Of a stretch of 64,000 nt of DNA, positions 61,538 through 64,000 are shown piece by piece. The stretch is from the NCBI GenBank assembly GCA_963734965.1, contig CAVTJK010000003.1, forward strand, positions 992,001 through 1,056,000, given 5' to 3'. A program made the translations under genes and the position numbers. Every line of letters starts with the position of its first letter. The stretch's first letter is position 1. Origin of the DNA: UBA4742 sp963734965 (GTDB lineage Bacteria; Actinomycetota; Acidimicrobiia; Acidimicrobiales; Acidimicrobilacustridaceae). A model generated the notes under the pieces. That model worked only from the letters and a program-made list of their open reading frames with translations. It made no database searches and was not told the origin of the DNA.

Positions 61538-62666
61538 GTGACCACGATCGATACGCCCACGCGCAAGATCCCGTTGGTCGACCTCGCGGCCCAACATGCC
61601 GAGGTCGCCGACGAGGTCAATGCCGGGATGCAGCGCATCATGACGACCGGTGGCTTCATCGGCGGGACCGAGGTCGCCGACTTCGAGTCCGAGCTGGCGA
61701 CGTGGTGGGAGCGTGACCACGCCGTCGGCGTCGCCAACGGCACCGACGCCATCGAGATGATGCTGCGCGCCGCCGGGATCGGTCCTGGCGACGACGTGCT
61801 GCTGCCGGCCAACACGTTCATCGCCACGGCCGGCGCCGTCGTGCGCGCCGGCGCCAAGCCGGTGTTCGTCGACGTCGATCCGACCTACCTGCTCATCGAC
61901 CCCGAGCAGGTCGCCGCCCGCTTGACGATGCGGACCCGGGCCGTCATCGCCGTCCACCTCTTCGGGCAGATGGCGCCGGTCGAGGCCCTGCAGGAGATCC
62001 TGGCCGGATCGTCGATCCTGTTGTTCGAGGATGCCGCTCAGGCCCACGGCGCTCGTCGCTTCGGGCAGACGTCGGGCGCGGTCGGCCTGGCCGCCGCCAC
62101 CAGCTTCTACCCCGGCAAGAACCTCGGCGCCTACGGCGACGGTGGCGGCGTGCTCACCGATCGAGCCGAGCTGGCTCGCCGCGTGCGCCTGCTCGGCAAC
62201 CACGGCGAGGTCGCCAAGTACGACCACGCCGAGCTCGGCTTCAACTCACGACTCGACGCGCTCCAGGCCGTCGTGCTGAGGGCCAAGCTGGCCCGCCTGG
62301 ATGTCTGGAACCAGGCCCGCCGCGACGCCGCCGCTCGCTACAGCGAGATGCTCGGCGACGCTCCGGCGCTGTGGCTCCCCGAGACCATGCCCGGCAACGA
62401 GCACGTGTGGCATCTCTACCCGATCCGGCTGGCCCGCCGCGACGAGCGTCTTGGCCGCGCTCAACCAACGTGGGGTCGGCGCCGGCGTCCACTATCCCGT
62501 GCCGGTGCACCTCCAGGGTGCGTTCTCCGAGCTCGGACACCGCCGGGGTGACTTCCCCCACGCCGAGGACGCCGCCAGCCGCCTGCTCTCCCTCCCGCTG
62601 CACGGCCACCTGTCGGTGGCCGATCAGGAGCTCATCGCCGATCTGGTCGTCGACCTGGCCCGCTGA
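61538..62666 (+). CDS. DegT/DnrJ/EryC1/StrS aminotransferase, WlbC-like (one frameshift)
   Basis: Restored product of about 376 residues from GTG. RKIPLVDLAAQHAEVADEVN, GTDAIEMMLRAAGIGPGDDV, ANTFIATAGAVVRAGAKPVF, LLFEDAAQAHGARRFG and SFYPGKNLGAYGDGGGVLTD with the PLP lysine (about residue 191) resemble WlbC/WbpE 3-aminotransferases. One extra base near 62447 breaks the frame before VLAALNQRGVGAGVHYPVPV. With the WlbA-like dehydrogenase and WlbB-like acetyltransferase it could make a 3-acetamido sugar. The 3' end overlaps the convergent PAS/GGDEF gene. Confidence 0.9.
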
Positions 62667-63898
62667 TCTCGGCCATGGCCGCCGACGCGGTGGCCGCCGC
62701 ATCGGTCGGTCCATCGCCCGGTCCCGAGTCGGATTCGGCCCGTGCGGGCGGCGTCGGCGATGTCACTGCTGCCCGGTCCGGTCCCGATCACCACCTCGAA
62801 GCGCTGACCCCCGAGGGTCTGGGCCAGCTGGGTGGCCCGCTCGGCCCTGGCCACGAGCGCCTCGGCCGTGTCGCCGGGCAGATGGGGGAAGGCCACCCCG
62901 ACGCTGGCGTGCAGCCGCCACTCGTACCCGTCGGCGACGGTCGGCTCGGCGATGGCGTCGATGAGTCGCTGGGCCAGGCGCGCCACCGGTTCGTAGCCCA
63001 GGACGTCCTCGCACACGATGGCGAAGCGCCGACCGAGCACCAGGACCGAACCGGACGCATCGATGACGCTCCTGATCCGCGCTTCCACCACGCTCAGTGG
63101 CCGCGAATCGAGGAGGGGCTCGGTGGCGTCGCCGGCCTCGACGACGGTCTCGAGATCGACCATCAGCGTCGCCATGGTGGTGGCCAGGCCGCGGTGGCGC
63201 TCGAGGGCCTGGTCGACCTGGCGGACGAGGGCGGCCCACGCCACCTCGGCCCGGGCCTGATCGAGTCCGTGGTGCCCGGCGTCCCATCCGGTCGCGGCGA
63301 TGGGTGCCTCGATGCCACCCAGGCCGGCGAAGAACACGATGTGGCCGATGGCGGCTCCGTCGCGATCGAGGAGCGGCCGCGCCGACAACAGCCCGGACAT
63401 GTACGGCTGAGTGAAGCGCTGCAGACCGACGAACAGGTGGGGGAGCCGACGCGGCGAGATGATCTGATCGAGCAACGAGTGAGACGCGCCGGTGATGGCG
63501 GTGAGCCAGCGCCGGCCGAGCGACGCCGACATCGACAGGCCCGTCACCTCGCACCAGGCGTGGTTGACGGCCACCGCGTCGCCGTCCCGATCGAGCACCA
63601 GGATCGGGATGGGCAGCTCGGCGACGGCCAGCGCAATGGTCGCGGCGGCCGATTCGAGGTCGGTCCACCGGGGCGTGCCGTCGAAGTGCGCGAGCTGATC
63701 GACCGCGGCCCCATCGGCGACCGTCATCGTCGGGAGGCTGTCGATGCCCGTCGACTCGAGCTGGGCATGCTCGAGGCACAGCCCGCGCACGGTGACGCGA
63801 GGTCCCGACTCGACGACCACGAGGTCGAGCTCGGCACTCGCTTGGCCACACCAGCAGCGAACAGGCGTCATGCCGCCCGATTCGTCGCGCTCATACAT
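62624..63898 (-). CDS. PAS domain protein with degenerate GGDEF domain
   Basis: About 424 residues from ATG 63898 (AAGGGGGA ribosome binding site). The N-terminus has CWCG and GLCLEHA (Cys-x-Cys ... Cys-x2-His), a possible metal site. A PAS domain follows (LPIPILVLDRDGDAVAVNHA, WCEVTGLSMSASLGRRWLTA). The C-terminal domain (RIRSVIDASGSVLVLGRRFA, HASVGVAFPHLPGDTAEALV) has the GGDEF fold but LGRRF in place of the catalytic GG(D/E)EF, so it probably cannot make c-di-GMP and acts as a sensor or scaffold. The last 40 codons may be shifted in frame. A TTCAGG pair lies in its promoter region. Confidence 0.75.
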   Translation of the reverse strand: MYERDESGGMTPVRCWCGQASAELDLVVVESGPRVTVRGLCLEHAQLESTGIDSLPTMTVADGAAVDQLAHFDGTPRWTDLESAAATIALAVAELPIPILVLDRDGDAVAVNHAWCEVTGLSMSASLGRRWLTAITGASHSLLDQIISPRRLPHLFVGLQRFTQPYMSGLLSARPLLDRDGAAIGHIVFFAGLGGIEAPIAATGWDAGHHGLDQARAEVAWAALVRQVDQALERHRGLATTMATLMVDLETVVEAGDATEPLLDSRPLSVVEARIRSVIDASGSVLVLGRRFAIVCEDVLGYEPVARLAQRLIDAIAEPTVADGYEWRLHASVGVAFPHLPGDTAEALVARAERATQLAQTLGGQRFEVVIGTGPGSSDIADAARTGRIRLGTGRWTDRCGGHRVGGHGRDQRARSTTRSAMSS

Positions 63899-63956
63899 GT
63901 TTGTCCCCCTTGAGGACGAGCGTCGCCCGGCCGGCTGAAGAAAACCCCGTCTCCAA

Positions 63957-63973
63957 CCTGAAGTTCTCCTGAA
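63957..63973 (-). promoter_or_regulatory. TTCAGG direct-repeat pair upstream of PAS/GGDEF gene
   Basis: On the minus strand two TTCAGG units are 11 bp apart (CCTGAA on the plus strand at 63957 and 63968), about 59 bp upstream of the ATG. It is the same motif as at 46.37 and 50.62 kb. Confidence 0.6.
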
Positions 63974-64000
63974 CTTCCTTTCCTTCCAGGGCAAATGCAC

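Noticed and set aside
1..64000. CRISPR arrays, insertion sequences or prophage genes
   Set aside because: I found no regularly spaced repeats, transposase, integrase or phage structural motif on either strand.

Overview
This 64 kb window is high-GC DNA from an actinomycete-like bacterium, probably in or near Acidimicrobiia. Four things support this: two F420-type luciferase-like oxidoreductases, a tmRNA whose tag ends in ALAA, many leaderless genes with a TAnnnT box 6-10 nt before the start codon, and the gene order mec ... cysM - murI - Rv1339-like - rph - rdgB known from mycobacteria. I see no tRNA, rRNA, CRISPR array, insertion sequence or origin.

Layout. 0-20 kb holds assorted metabolic and regulatory genes: AI-2E transporter end, BI-1 family protein, cyclopropane-fatty-acid synthase, LLM oxidoreductases, hydrolases, nitroreductase, two TetR regulators with clear palindromic operators, a DHA2 MFS exporter, an Erm-like methylase, a DrrAB-type ABC exporter, a large Tat-exported protein, a nucleotidyltransferase and a secreted beta-propeller. 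20-22.6 kb has a winged-helix regulator, ssrA (tmRNA), smpB and a JAMM peptidase (mec). 22.6-40.1 kb is an exopolysaccharide (EPS) island. It carries PqqD-like and HPr-kinase-like genes, a Wzc-type tyrosine kinase, an NTP_transf_5 protein, a second PqqD, a Tat protein, a priming sugar transferase, seven glycosyltransferases (GTs) and an O-antigen ligase/polymerase. The island sits between mec and cysM, which are near neighbours in mycobacteria. 40.1-46.3 kb returns to the conserved cysM, murI, MBL, rph, rdgB block, with a lipoprotein and a DUF4352-like protein inserted. 46.4-64 kb is a second surface-polysaccharide region: acyltransferase 3, a WbpD-like acetyltransferase, an orphan sensor kinase, two giant secreted DMFase-like/DUF4082 proteins, a Gfo/Idh dehydrogenase, an epimerase, two DegT aminotransferases and a PAS/degenerate GGDEF protein.

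How the genes work together. The two polysaccharide regions together hold precursor synthesis (dehydrogenase, aminotransferases and acetyltransferase for a likely 2,3-diacetamido or 3-acetamido sugar), a priming transferase, chain-building GTs, a polymerase/ligase, a chain-length kinase and decoration enzymes. An 11-bp direct-repeat motif built on TTCAGG lies in front of the acyltransferase, the first giant secreted protein and the PAS/GGDEF protein. This suggests one OmpR/PhoP-type regulon for surface genes, possibly tied to the kinase at 48.5 kb.

Sequence quality. Reading frames break often between about 29.7 and 40.9 kb, sometimes every 50-150 bp, and again at 58.5-62.5 kb. Elsewhere the few breaks fall mostly in alternating GC runs. 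Protein motifs continue in another frame across each break, so I treat most as assembly errors and give gene boundaries for the restored reading. Boundaries between the later GT genes (36.7-40.1 kb) are approximate.
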